A stretch of DNA of 19,813 nucleotides, from contig JBMZAX010000020.1 of NCBI GenBank assembly GCA_049611805.1, positions 1-19,813 on the forward strand. The letters are read 5' to 3'. The DNA is from UBA7378 sp049611805. Lineage in GTDB: Bacteria > Pseudomonadota > Alphaproteobacteria > RS24. Positions 7,933-15,331 of the stretch are shown here, piece by piece (the first letter of the stretch is position 1; every line of letters begins with the position of its first letter). The notes below the pieces were generated by a model, which saw nothing but the letters and a program-made list of their open reading frames with translations, had not been told where the DNA came from and made no database searches. The position numbers were made by a program, and so were the translations under genes.

Positions 7933-8832
7933 TTATTGGGCTTGCGCCGCGATATCTGCGCGCTTCAGATTGCGGTTGGTCAGAATTTGTCCACGCCGCC
8001 CGACCGGTGCCACAGCCTGATTGTCCACAAAATAGGTGAGCGCACCCGCATCGCGTGTTGCCAATATGTAATTCATGTCGTCGGGCAATTCAAAACCCTC
8101 ACCCTCATCAATGACGCTGGAAAACAAAACACGCCCTTGCGCATTTTCAAGGCGCATCCAGGTGCGCCGCGTTGCGCGTATTTCCACTTTGGTCGCTCTT
8201 TGCGTCGGGTCGATTAATGGCGTCTCCGGCTGCGCATCCGCCGGCCCTTCAAGCGTCGCGGCATCCGGCATCGCCCCGTCCGATGCGTCGGCGGCGGCGG
8301 GAGCCTCGACTGCGCTTGCAGAAGAGGTGGCAGAAGAAGTTGCGGTGTCATCTGCGGTAGCCGCCGATGGTGTCGGTGCGGCGGGCGCGGCCACCGGTGC
8401 GGCGGGTGTTTGCACGACCGTGCCGACGGTAATTTCATCATTTTGCGTGCCGGCCACCAGCCACAACACATAAACAACCAACGCCCCGACAACCAGCAGG
8501 CTGATTTTCAGGGCACCGGAAATTTGCTCGGTTTCTTCTTCTTCCTCGAACACCATATCGGCCATGCCGGATTCGACCGACGCCGCCTTGAAGCGCATGA
8601 TCAAATCGCTTTCATTGAGTTCCAGATATTGGGCATAGGTGCGAATAAATCCGAGTGCATAGACATTGCCCGGAAGCTGTTCGAAATCTTCCAATTCGAT
8701 CGCTTCCAGATGCGCCTCGCGAATGCGCAGCAAGGCCGACACTTCGGCAAGCGACAAATTACGCGCCACACGCGCATCGCGCAAAGCCGAGCCGATTCCA
8801 AGTTCAAGAGCTTCGTTTACCGTTTCGCTCAT
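7933..8832 (-). CDS. rodZ: RodZ-like cell-shape protein (HTH, one membrane span, DUF4115)
   Basis: Membrane protein that in other bacteria bridges MreB filaments to the wall-elongation machinery. It has 299 residues from ATG 8832. A TTG at 8838 would add two residues, but its product (MLMSET) is not supported. The cytoplasmic helix-turn-helix (HTH_25 type) covers about 12-80, including LGIGSALRDARVARNLSL and LPGNVYALGFIRTYAQYL. An acidic run (EEEEETE) at 96-102 precedes one membrane span at about 107-128. Then comes an Ala/Pro/Thr/Ser-rich periplasmic linker, about 135-215, and a C-terminal DUF4115 domain (VEIRATRRTWMRLE ... FEL). All three parts of RodZ are in order. The ribosome site is weak (GAG 9 bases upstream). 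It sits 40 bases after ptsP and 18 before ispG. Confidence 0.9.
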   Translation of the reverse strand: MSETVNEALELGIGSALRDARVARNLSLAEVSALLRIREAHLEAIELEDFEQLPGNVYALGFIRTYAQYLELNESDLIMRFKAASVESGMADMVFEEEEETEQISGALKISLLVVGALVVYVLWLVAGTQNDEITVGTVVQTPAAPVAAPAAPTPSAATADDTATSSATSSASAVEAPAAADASDGAMPDAATLEGPADAQPETPLIDPTQRATKVEIRATRRTWMRLENAQGRVLFSSVIDEGEGFELPDDMNYILATRDAGALTYFVDNQAVAPVGRRGQILTNRNLKRADIAAQAQ

Positions 8833-8872
8833 AAGCAAATACTCAAATTAGTCCGTTGTTGGCAGTAACATA

Positions 8873-11125
8873 TCACAGCTTGATACCCTGTCTATTGGCG
8901 ATGTTTTCCAGTTCGGCACGCATGTCCGCTGTTGGTTTGCCCAGCGCTTCGCGCACGGACGCCTCAAGGCGTTGGGTATGGGCAGAGCGCAACATGCGTT
9001 TGACCGGCCCAATCGCCGCCGAAGGCACGGAAAACCGCCTGAAACCCAAGCCCAGCAAAGCCATGGCCTGTAGCGGTTTGCCCCCCATTTCGCCGCAGAG
9101 CGACACCGGCACATTGTGGCGTTCGCACATATCGCGCACATGATCCAACATGCGCAATGGCGCAACACTCAACATGTCATAACGTGTTCCGGTCATCGGA
9201 TTGCCGCGGTCGGCGGCAAAAAAGAATTGCATCAAATCATTCGTCCCGACCGACAGAAAATCGATTCGCGGTAAAAGCTGATCGAGCTGCCAAACCAGCG
9301 CCGGCACTTCAAGCATGGTGCCGACCTTGATGCGTTCCGGCCCGGGGCGACCGAATTTTGCCAGTCGCGCAACCTCCAGATCGAGCAATTCGCGGCTGGC
9401 CTCAAATTCGGCCAGCGTGGTGATGAGCGGGAACATAATCGACAATTCACGCCCCGCAGAGGCACGCAACAGCGCGCGCAGCTGATAGCGGATCAAGCCC
9501 GGCCGGTCGAGCGCCATACGCATGGCGCGCCAGCCCATGGCCGGGTTTTCTTCCTGATTTGACCGGAGATAGGGCAGCACCTTGTCGCCGCCAATATCGA
9601 GCGTGCGGAAAACAACCTGACGCCCGCCAACATCTTTCAGCACACGTTCATAGACAGCCTGCTGTTCATTGACGCGCGGCAGGCGCGCGGCCACCATAAA
9701 TTGCAATTCCGTGCGAAACAGGCCGATATTGTCGGCACCGCTTTCGTCAATTCTTTCGACATCGACAAGCAGGCCCGCATTCATATCAAGGCGAATGCGC
9801 ACGCCGTCGCGCGTCACCGCCGGCAGGCCGCGCAGGCGCGCATAGCGTTTCAGCCGCCGCGCCCGCAAGCGCGCCCGGTTGGAATAGGCATCGACAATAT
9901 CGGCCGGCGGATTGACATGCACCTCGGCCTGGTCGGCATCCAGAATGACTTCCTGCCCGTCGCGGGCAATATCGGCAATGCCGCGCACACTGCCCATCAT
10001 CGGCACGTTGAGCGCGCGCGCCACAATCGCGACATGGGCCCCCATGGCGCCTTCTTCCAAAATCAGCCCGCGCAATTTGCGGCGGTCATAATCCAGCAAT
10101 TCGGCCGGCCCCATGGTGCGGGCAACCAATACGGCGTCGCGCGGCAGCTTGTCTTCGGAAGCCAGTTGCGCCCGACCCGACAAAATCCGCAACAGGCGGT
10201 TGGACAGGTCTTCAAAATCATGCAGGCGCTGGCGCAAATAAATATCGCGTTCGCCGCCCAGCCGCGCGCGCATGGCATTATTCACGCTTTCCACCGCCGC
10301 CTCTGCCGTCAGGCCGGTGCGCACCGCATCCTGCATGCGCCGCAACCAGCCGCGGTCATTGGCAAACATGCGATAGGCTTCCAGAACCGCCAGATGTTCA
10401 CCGGCATGCGACACATCATCGGTCGCCAGCATGCGGTCGACATTGCGGCGCAAATCATAAATCGCGGCTTCAAGCCGGCGCATTTCCTCGTCCGGATCGT
10501 CGCTGATGAGCTTGGTCACTTCAATGCGCGGTTCGTGCAATACGATATGGCCCATGGCCATGCCGTCGGTCAGCCCGATGCCGGAAAACTGCCGCGCCGC
10601 TTCGGGCGGCAAGGCAGGTTCGGCCTGCGCCTCACCGCTGGCCGTCAACATTTCCGAAAGCACCATGGCCACGGTTTGCAGGGCTTCGACTTCCTCATCG
10701 ACAAAACTGCGCTGGGTTACATTTTGCACCACCAGAACGCCGGTCACATTGCCGCCGCTCAGCACCGGCACGCCGACAAAGGATTTGTAATTTTCCTCGC
10801 CCGTTTCCGGTCGGTAGACAAACCGAGGATGGGCGGCCGCGTCAGACAGGTTGAGCGGTCGGGCGTGCTGGGCAATATCGCCGACCAGACCCTCGCCGAC
10901 GCGCAAAACCGTCTGGTGTACCGCGTCCGGGTTCAGACCTTCCGTCGCGCATAATTCCAGCGCATCGCGCCCGCGCTTCAGATAGACCGAGCAAACGGCC
11001 GCGTTCATGCTGGCCGCGATCAGCTCGACAATTTTGTCGAGCCGTGTCTGCCGGTCGCCGCCATCGGCCATGACCTGGCGCAAACGGCGCAATAGAATTC
11101 TGGGGCCTTCAAGTGTTAACGGCAT
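8873..11125 (-). CDS. ptsP: PEP-protein phosphotransferase PtsP (EI-Ntr) with GAF domain
   Basis: First enzyme of the nitrogen-related phosphotransferase relay: takes phosphate from PEP and passes it to NPr, then EIIA-Ntr. The 750-residue layout is the full family one. A GAF sensor domain lies at about 25-160; in characterised members it lets glutamine inhibit the enzyme. The HPr-binding/linker part is about 180-340, the phosphohistidine domain carries active H364 (GAHVAIVARAL), and the C-terminal PEP-binding barrel starts near 440. Barrel marks are RTLDIGGDK, the NQEENPAMGWR stretch, SVGTNDLMQF and the acid-base cysteine C677 (SLCGEMGG). The signature before H364 reads GAMG where sugar EI has GGRT. 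ATG 11125 has AAGG 7 bases upstream and lies 21 bases after lysC. No phosphotransferase partners (NPr, EIIA) are in the window. Confidence 0.97.
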   Translation of the reverse strand: MPLTLEGPRILLRRLRQVMADGGDRQTRLDKIVELIAASMNAAVCSVYLKRGRDALELCATEGLNPDAVHQTVLRVGEGLVGDIAQHARPLNLSDAAAHPRFVYRPETGEENYKSFVGVPVLSGGNVTGVLVVQNVTQRSFVDEEVEALQTVAMVLSEMLTASGEAQAEPALPPEAARQFSGIGLTDGMAMGHIVLHEPRIEVTKLISDDPDEEMRRLEAAIYDLRRNVDRMLATDDVSHAGEHLAVLEAYRMFANDRGWLRRMQDAVRTGLTAEAAVESVNNAMRARLGGERDIYLRQRLHDFEDLSNRLLRILSGRAQLASEDKLPRDAVLVARTMGPAELLDYDRRKLRGLILEEGAMGAHVAIVARALNVPMMGSVRGIADIARDGQEVILDADQAEVHVNPPADIVDAYSNRARLRARRLKRYARLRGLPAVTRDGVRIRLDMNAGLLVDVERIDESGADNIGLFRTELQFMVAARLPRVNEQQAVYERVLKDVGGRQVVFRTLDIGGDKVLPYLRSNQEENPAMGWRAMRMALDRPGLIRYQLRALLRASAGRELSIMFPLITTLAEFEASRELLDLEVARLAKFGRPGPERIKVGTMLEVPALVWQLDQLLPRIDFLSVGTNDLMQFFFAADRGNPMTGTRYDMLSVAPLRMLDHVRDMCERHNVPVSLCGEMGGKPLQAMALLGLGFRRFSVPSAAIGPVKRMLRSAHTQRLEASVREALGKPTADMRAELENIANRQGIKL

Positions 11126-11146
11126 AGGTCTGCCTTCGTTTTTTCG

Positions 11147-12406
11147 CTAGGCGTCGACGGTTTCGTCGTCGAGACCGTACGCGCTGTGCAGGGCGCGAAC
11201 GGCAAGTTCGGCATAATCACTGTCGATCAACACGCTTATTTTAATTTCGGATGTGGAGATCACGTGAATATTAATGCCTTTATCGGCCAAAACGGTAAAC
11301 ATTTTCTGCGCGACACCGGCATGGCTGCGCATGCCGACGCCGACGATTGAAATTTTCGCCATGTCGGGCGCCGTGTTGACATCGGCGCAATCAATATCTT
11401 CGCGGATTTGGGCAATGACATCCATGGTGCGCTCCAGCTCGTCTTGCGAGACAGTGAAGGTCACATCCGTTTTCGCACCATCGGCGGCAACATTTTGCAC
11501 GATCATGTCAACATTAATGCTCGCATCCGCCAGTGGCCCGAAAATGCGCGCGGCAATGCCCGGCTGGTCGGCAACGCCCAACAAGGTGATTTTCGCCTCG
11601 CTGCGCGCATAGGCGATACCGCTGACAATTTCCTGTTCCATAATCTCATCCTCATTGCAAATCAGCGTGCCCGCAAGCCCGTTTTGCGGCGCGCGCGCAT
11701 CCGGCGCGTCGAAACTTGAGCGCACTTGCAGGCGCACATGCTGGGTCATGGCCAGTTCCACCGAGCGCGTTTGCAGCACTTTTGCGCCCAGCGACGCCAT
11801 TTCCAGCATTTCTTCATAGCTGATGCGTTCCAGCTTGCCGGCCTGGGGCACCAGACGCGGGTCGGTCGTGTAAACCCCGTCAACGTCGGTGTATATATCA
11901 CATCTGTCGGCATTGATTGCCGCGGCCACCGCCACGGCGCTGGTGTCGGAACCGCCGCGGCCCAGCGTGGTCAGCCGACCGGCAGGCGAAACACCCTGAA
12001 ATCCGGCTATCACCGCCACGCGCTTTTCCTCGAACAGGGCGGTAATGGCGCTTGCATCTATGTCGGTAATGCGCGCCGCGCCATGCACATCGCTCGTCTC
12101 GACCGGAATTTGCCAACCGAGCCAGCTGCGCGCGGCAACCCCGATATCCTGCAAGGCCATGGCCAGCAGGCCGACACTTACCTGTTCGCCGGCAGAAACC
12201 ACGACATCATATTCACGCGCGTCATGCACGCGCGCAATATCGCGGGTCAGCCCGACCAGACGGTTGGTTTCACCCGACATTGCCGAAACCACAACCGCCA
12301 CCTCATGTCCGGCGTCAAATTCGCGTTTCACATGCGCGGCGACATTGCGGATACGCGCAATATCCCCAACCGAAGTGCCACCGAATTTCATCACGATACG
12401 TGCCAT
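11147..12406 (-). CDS. lysC: Aspartate kinase with two ACT domains
   Basis: Phosphorylates aspartate, the first step toward lysine, diaminopimelate, threonine and methionine. It has 419 residues. The amino-acid kinase domain covers about 1-245, with KFGGTSVG at 7-14, the SAGE motif at 71-74 and GRGGSDTSAVA near 149. Two ACT domains, about 265-340 and 350-415, are the usual seat of lysine/threonine feedback. This is a stand-alone kinase, not fused to homoserine dehydrogenase. ATG 12406 has only a distant GGGAA upstream. It is the first gene of the - strand run with ptsP and is divergent from ubiG across 135 bases. An internal ATG at 11641 with a good ribosome site could give a separate ACT subunit. 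Confidence 0.97.
   Translation of the reverse strand: MARIVMKFGGTSVGDIARIRNVAAHVKREFDAGHEVAVVVSAMSGETNRLVGLTRDIARVHDAREYDVVVSAGEQVSVGLLAMALQDIGVAARSWLGWQIPVETSDVHGAARITDIDASAITALFEEKRVAVIAGFQGVSPAGRLTTLGRGGSDTSAVAVAAAINADRCDIYTDVDGVYTTDPRLVPQAGKLERISYEEMLEMASLGAKVLQTRSVELAMTQHVRLQVRSSFDAPDARAPQNGLAGTLICNEDEIMEQEIVSGIAYARSEAKITLLGVADQPGIAARIFGPLADASINVDMIVQNVAADGAKTDVTFTVSQDELERTMDVIAQIREDIDCADVNTAPDMAKISIVGVGMRSHAGVAQKMFTVLADKGINIHVISTSEIKISVLIDSDYAELAVRALHSAYGLDDETVDA
11639..11653 (-). promoter_or_regulatory. Internal ribosome site and ATG in lysC (possible ACT-only beta subunit)
   Basis: GAGG (11653-11650) lies 8 bases before the ATG of Met256 (11641-11639). It would produce a 164-residue protein of only the two ACT domains, beginning MEQEIVSGIAYA. 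Alpha2-beta2 aspartokinases in Bacillus and Corynebacterium make their beta subunit in this way from a start at the same domain boundary. Whether it is used here is inference; the match is stronger than that of the lysC start itself. Confidence 0.4.
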
Positions 12407-12541
12407 GACGTGCCCGTTTCCCTTCGCCGGCTTACGGTCTATATATTTAAAACAGGCCGGCGTTTGTTACATGCGCGGCAACCCTTACACGATTATGCGG
12501 CGTAATGGCAATAACCTGCCCCGCCCGAAGGACACCAAGAG
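12407..12541. promoter_or_regulatory. Divergent lysC/ubiG control region with an inverted repeat around an AT-rich core
   Basis: This 135-base gap must serve both lysC (leftward) and ubiG (rightward). A perfect 7-bp inverted repeat, CGCCGGC (12425-12431) and GCCGGCG (12456-12462), encloses 24 bases containing TATATATTTAAAA. That is the only strongly AT-rich part of the gap and probably the -10 area for one or both genes. For ubiG, TTTCCC-N17-TATATA is a weak candidate; for lysC I saw no convincing -35. The repeat could be an operator. Confidence 0.45.
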
Positions 12542-13291
12542 ATGCAAAAACCAGCCGAAACCGTCGATCCGGATGAAATTGCCAAATTTTCGGCAATGGC
12601 CGCCGAATGGTGGGACCCGCGCGGCAAATTCAGGCCTTTGCATAAATTCAATCCGGTGCGGCTGGACTATATTCGCCGCGAGGTCTGCCATTTCAAAGGG
12701 CTCGATGCGCTGAGCCCGACCCCCTTTACCGGCCTTGAATTTTTGGATATTGGCTGCGGCGGCGGCTTGCTCTGCGAGCCCATGTGTCGGCTGGGTGCCA
12801 GCGTGACCGGCGCTGACGCCAGCACGGAAAACATTAAAACCGCAAGCATTCATGCCGCCGAACAAAATCTGGACATTGATTATCAGGCAACCACCGCCGC
12901 CGCGCTGGTCGATGCCGGACGCAAGTTTGACGTTATTTTGAACATGGAAGTCATCGAGCATGTGGCCGACCCGCCCGCCTTTATCGACCAATGCGCCGGG
13001 CTTTTAAAGCCGGGCGGCATTATGTTTCTCGCCACGCTCAACCGCACGTTGAAAGCCTATGCGCTGGCGATTGTCGGGGCGGAATATATTCTGGGCTGGC
13101 TGCCAAAAGGCACGCATGAGTGGGAAAAATTCATCACGCCGCGCGAACTGGAAGACATGACCCGCAAAAGCGGCCTCGACATGGTGCGCATGAGCGGTGT
13201 TTCCTTCAACCCGCTATTGAACAAATGGCAGCGCAGTGGCGATCTCGGCGTCAATTATATGGCCATTGCCAAAAAGCCGGAAACTGGCTGA
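12542..13291 (+). CDS. ubiG: Ubiquinone biosynthesis O-methyltransferase UbiG
   Basis: Performs the two O-methylations in ubiquinone synthesis at the inner membrane face. It has 249 residues, a typical length. The N-terminal family signature is EIAKFSAMAAEWWDPRGKF followed by PLHKFNPVRLDYI. SAM motif I is DIGCGGG at 69-75, then VTGADAS, the NMEVIEHV motif and LKPGGIMFLATLNRT. The C-terminal WEKFITPRELE and NPLLNKW stretches are also characteristic. ATG 12542 has AAGGA 9 bases upstream. It is divergent from lysC, an arrangement I recognise from other alphaproteobacteria, and converges on DUF1178 with a 3-base gap. Confidence 0.97.
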   Translation: MQKPAETVDPDEIAKFSAMAAEWWDPRGKFRPLHKFNPVRLDYIRREVCHFKGLDALSPTPFTGLEFLDIGCGGGLLCEPMCRLGASVTGADASTENIKTASIHAAEQNLDIDYQATTAAALVDAGRKFDVILNMEVIEHVADPPAFIDQCAGLLKPGGIMFLATLNRTLKAYALAIVGAEYILGWLPKGTHEWEKFITPRELEDMTRKSGLDMVRMSGVSFNPLLNKWQRSGDLGVNYMAIAKKPETG

Positions 13292-13306
13292 AAATCAGTC
13301 TTTTTT
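13286..13306 (+). terminator. Probable intrinsic terminator of ubiG, overlapping both convergent genes
   Basis: GGCTGA (13286-13291, which contains the ubiG TGA) can pair with TCAGTC (13295-13300) around an AAA loop. It makes a 6-bp stem with one G-U pair, followed directly by TTTTTT (13301-13306). The stem is short, so strength is uncertain. On the other strand the T-run is the AAA AAA lysine codons that end DUF1178, and no T-run follows in that direction, so it works for ubiG only. Confidence 0.45.
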
Positions 13307-13705
13307 GCGGGGCGGCTTGGGCAATGGGGCCACCGGCACGCCCTCGGTCAGCAAATCTTGCGCTTCGCTCAATGTGGTTTCGCCGTAAATTTCGCGCGGT
13401 TGCGCTTCGCCCTTGTGAATTTTTCTGGCTTCTTCGGCAAAATCTTCGCCAACATAGTCAAAATCGCGTTCAACATGGTCGACCAGCTTTTCGACCATGT
13501 CGCGTTTTTCCCTGTCTTCCTCGGTCATCAAATCGCCACTGCTGCGCGCCAGTGCCGGTGCCATCACCGCGCGGTCGATTTTGCGCGACCCGCAAACGGC
13601 GCATGTCAGCTGGCCGCCATTGCGCTGGTCTTCAAATGTCGTACTGCATCTGAACCACGCATCAAATTCGTGCCCCTTGTCGCAAATGAGACGATATTTA
13701 ATCAT
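13295..13705 (-). CDS. DUF1178 family protein
   Basis: A 136-residue protein of unknown function, widespread in Alphaproteobacteria. The start is ATG 13705, giving the family N terminus MIKYRLICDKGHEFDAWFRC. The frame stays open upstream to 13864, but that part is the reverse reading of the amidase gene. Four cysteines (C8, C20, C35, C38; the last pair as CAVC) suggest a small zinc-ribbon-like fold, which is inference. A charged helical middle (EEDREKRDMVEKLVDHVERD) and a Pro/Lys-rich tail (PLPKPPRKKD) follow. The start overlaps the end of the amidase gene by 8 bases (ATGATTAA), with GAGG 6 bases upstream, so the two are probably translationally coupled. It converges on ubiG with a 3-base gap. 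Confidence 0.88.
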   Translation of the reverse strand: MIKYRLICDKGHEFDAWFRCSTTFEDQRNGGQLTCAVCGSRKIDRAVMAPALARSSGDLMTEEDREKRDMVEKLVDHVERDFDYVGEDFAEEARKIHKGEAQPREIYGETTLSEAQDLLTEGVPVAPLPKPPRKKD

Positions 13706-14543
13706 GCACCGCCTCACCTTTGTCGAATAGGGAAAAGGCGCGCCCATGGTCAAAAACCGGCAGCGCGCGGCGGGCTTTGTCGACCGCGGCCATATCCAGT
13801 TCGGCCATGACAAAATCATCATCTGCATGCGCCTCGGCAATGACCGTGCCCCACGGGTCGACAATCAGGCTGTGGCCGAAGGTTTGGCGACCATTTTCAT
13901 GCCTGCCGCTCTGGGCCGGTGCCAGCACATAAGCGCCGTTTTCAATGGCGCGCGCGCGCAACAACACATGCCAATGCGCTTCACCGGTCACCTGGGTGAA
14001 GGCGCTGGGTACGGACAAAACCTGCGCGCCGGCGCGGGCCAGCGCGCGATACATGGCCGGAAAGCGCATGTCATAGCAAATCGACAAACCAATCCGAACA
14101 CCATCCACCTCGACCATATCGGCTTTGGTGCCCGCCTTATAGCTTTGCGACTCGGCATGCACCTCGCCATTGGGCAGGGTGACATCGAACATATGAATTT
14201 TGTCATAGCGCGCGGCAATATTGCCGTCGGGCGCAAAAACCAGCGAACGATTGACGGCCGCATCATCTTCATCGGCCAGAAATTGCGACCCGGCCAACAC
14301 CCACACGCCCAGGTCGCGCGCCAGATCGGCAAAAGCCGCCACGTGCGGGCTTTTTTGTTCGGTGAACAGGCGCGCACGCATGGCGGCGCGGTTTTTTTCC
14401 ATGAATGTACATGCTTCCGGCAAAGCGATAAGGCGCGCACCGGCCGCGGCCGCCAATCTGACACGCCGGTCGATCTCGGCCATATTGTCCGCCGGCTCAC
14501 ATCCGGAACACAGCTGGACGCAGGCAACACTCAAATGGGTCAT
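13698..14543 (-). CDS. Carbon-nitrogen hydrolase, Nit1-like (probable deaminated-glutathione amidase)
   Basis: Nitrilase-superfamily amidase. The closest characterised relatives (Nit1) hydrolyse deaminated glutathione, a metabolite-repair role; assigning that substrate here is inference. It has 281 residues from ATG 14543 (MTHLSVACVQLCSG). The catalytic triad is complete: E43 (LPEACTF), K115 (RYDKIHMFDV) and C156 (SICYDMRFP). A further conserved stretch is AHWHVLLRARAIENGAYVLAPAQ, split here as AHWHVLLRARAIE then NGAYVLAPAQ. A longer start at 14615 would add 24 unlike residues and run back into comF. The ribosome site is weak. It follows comF after 7 bases and overlaps DUF1178 by 8. In many alphaproteobacteria a glutaredoxin gene (grxC) sits between comF and this gene; it is missing here. 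Confidence 0.92.
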   Translation of the reverse strand: MTHLSVACVQLCSGCEPADNMAEIDRRVRLAAAAGARLIALPEACTFMEKNRAAMRARLFTEQKSPHVAAFADLARDLGVWVLAGSQFLADEDDAAVNRSLVFAPDGNIAARYDKIHMFDVTLPNGEVHAESQSYKAGTKADMVEVDGVRIGLSICYDMRFPAMYRALARAGAQVLSVPSAFTQVTGEAHWHVLLRARAIENGAYVLAPAQSGRHENGRQTFGHSLIVDPWGTVIAEAHADDDFVMAELDMAAVDKARRALPVFDHGRAFSLFDKGEAVHD

Positions 14544-14550
14544 GGAGCCA

Positions 14551-15321
14551 TCATACAGCCAAAGTTTCGGGCATAACAACCCGCGCCAAAGTGACGACAT
14601 CAACCGCTTCCGCACCGGCGCGCAACAGCGTGCGGGTGCACGCTTCCACCGTTGCCCCCGTGGTCAAAACATCATCGACCAGCAGCACATGACGACCGGC
14701 AAGGCGGGCCTTTTCGGCGTCGCGCACGCGAAACGCACCGCGCAAATTTGACCGCCGCGCGGCGCGCGTCAGCCCCACTTGTTGCGCCGTTGCCCGGTGG
14801 CGCTCAAGCACTTGCACCTGCATCGGCACGCCCGTCAGCCGCGACAGGGCGCGCGCCAGTTCCACCGACTGGTTGAACCGCCGCCGCGCCAAACGCCAGC
14901 GATGCATGGGCACTGGCACCAAGAGATCGGCGGAAGCAAATAAGGGCGTCGCCGAGCGCAAAATCAAGGGCGCCAGAAGCGCAGCCAATTCGCTCTGGTC
15001 GCCATATTTCATCCGCCGGATAAGCTGCGCGCCAATGCCGGTATATTTGAGCGGTGCGCGCGCGCGATGATAGGGCGGGGGATTTATCATGGCGGCAAGA
15101 CCGGCCCCGTCGGGTCCGGGGTCTTCGGCCAGCGGCACGCCGGTGCGATGGCAGATGGGCGGGGTGATAAATTCAAGGTCGCGCCAGCAGGCCGCGCAGA
15201 CACCATCATTGCCGCCAATCAAGTTCCGGCAGACCGGACAGGCGGGCGGAATGACAAAATCGACCATCGCGGCCAGAAATTGCGGCAGGTTTATTTTTGT
15301 TTTTCTGTCCACAAATGCCAT
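14551..15321 (-). CDS. comF: ComF family phosphoribosyltransferase-like protein
   Basis: Cytosolic protein related to ComF/GntX, linked in naturally competent bacteria to uptake of single-stranded DNA. Its role in non-competent species is unclear. An N-terminal cysteine cluster (CPVC, then CAAC, then a further Cys in PPIC) resembles a zinc finger. The C-terminal half is a type I phosphoribosyltransferase fold with the PRPP-loop motif VLLVDDVLTTGAT; VPVPMHRWRLARRRFNQS is the usual ComF signature. The start is uncertain: ATG 15321 (256 aa, MAFVDRKT) is chosen because it does not overlap the divergent gene. ATG 15333 (MACNMAFV) has GGGGGA 11 bases upstream but overlaps that gene by 2 bases, and ATG 15267 is also possible. 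It is the first gene of comF-nitrilase-DUF1178. Confidence 0.92.
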   Translation of the reverse strand: MAFVDRKTKINLPQFLAAMVDFVIPPACPVCRNLIGGNDGVCAACWRDLEFITPPICHRTGVPLAEDPGPDGAGLAAMINPPPYHRARAPLKYTGIGAQLIRRMKYGDQSELAALLAPLILRSATPLFASADLLVPVPMHRWRLARRRFNQSVELARALSRLTGVPMQVQVLERHRATAQQVGLTRAARRSNLRGAFRVRDAEKARLAGRHVLLVDDVLTTGATVEACTRTLLRAGAEAVDVVTLARVVMPETLAV

Positions 15322-15331
15322 ATTGCACGCC

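Noticed and set aside
9701..10954. 417-codon + strand open frame opposite ptsP
   Set aside because: It is an antisense shadow of ptsP, rich in His, Gln and Arg, with no domain signature.
13706..13864. N-terminal extension of DUF1178 to 13864
   Set aside because: The added residues are the out-of-frame reading of the amidase gene; the family N terminus MIKYRLICDKGHEF begins at 13705 with a good ribosome site.
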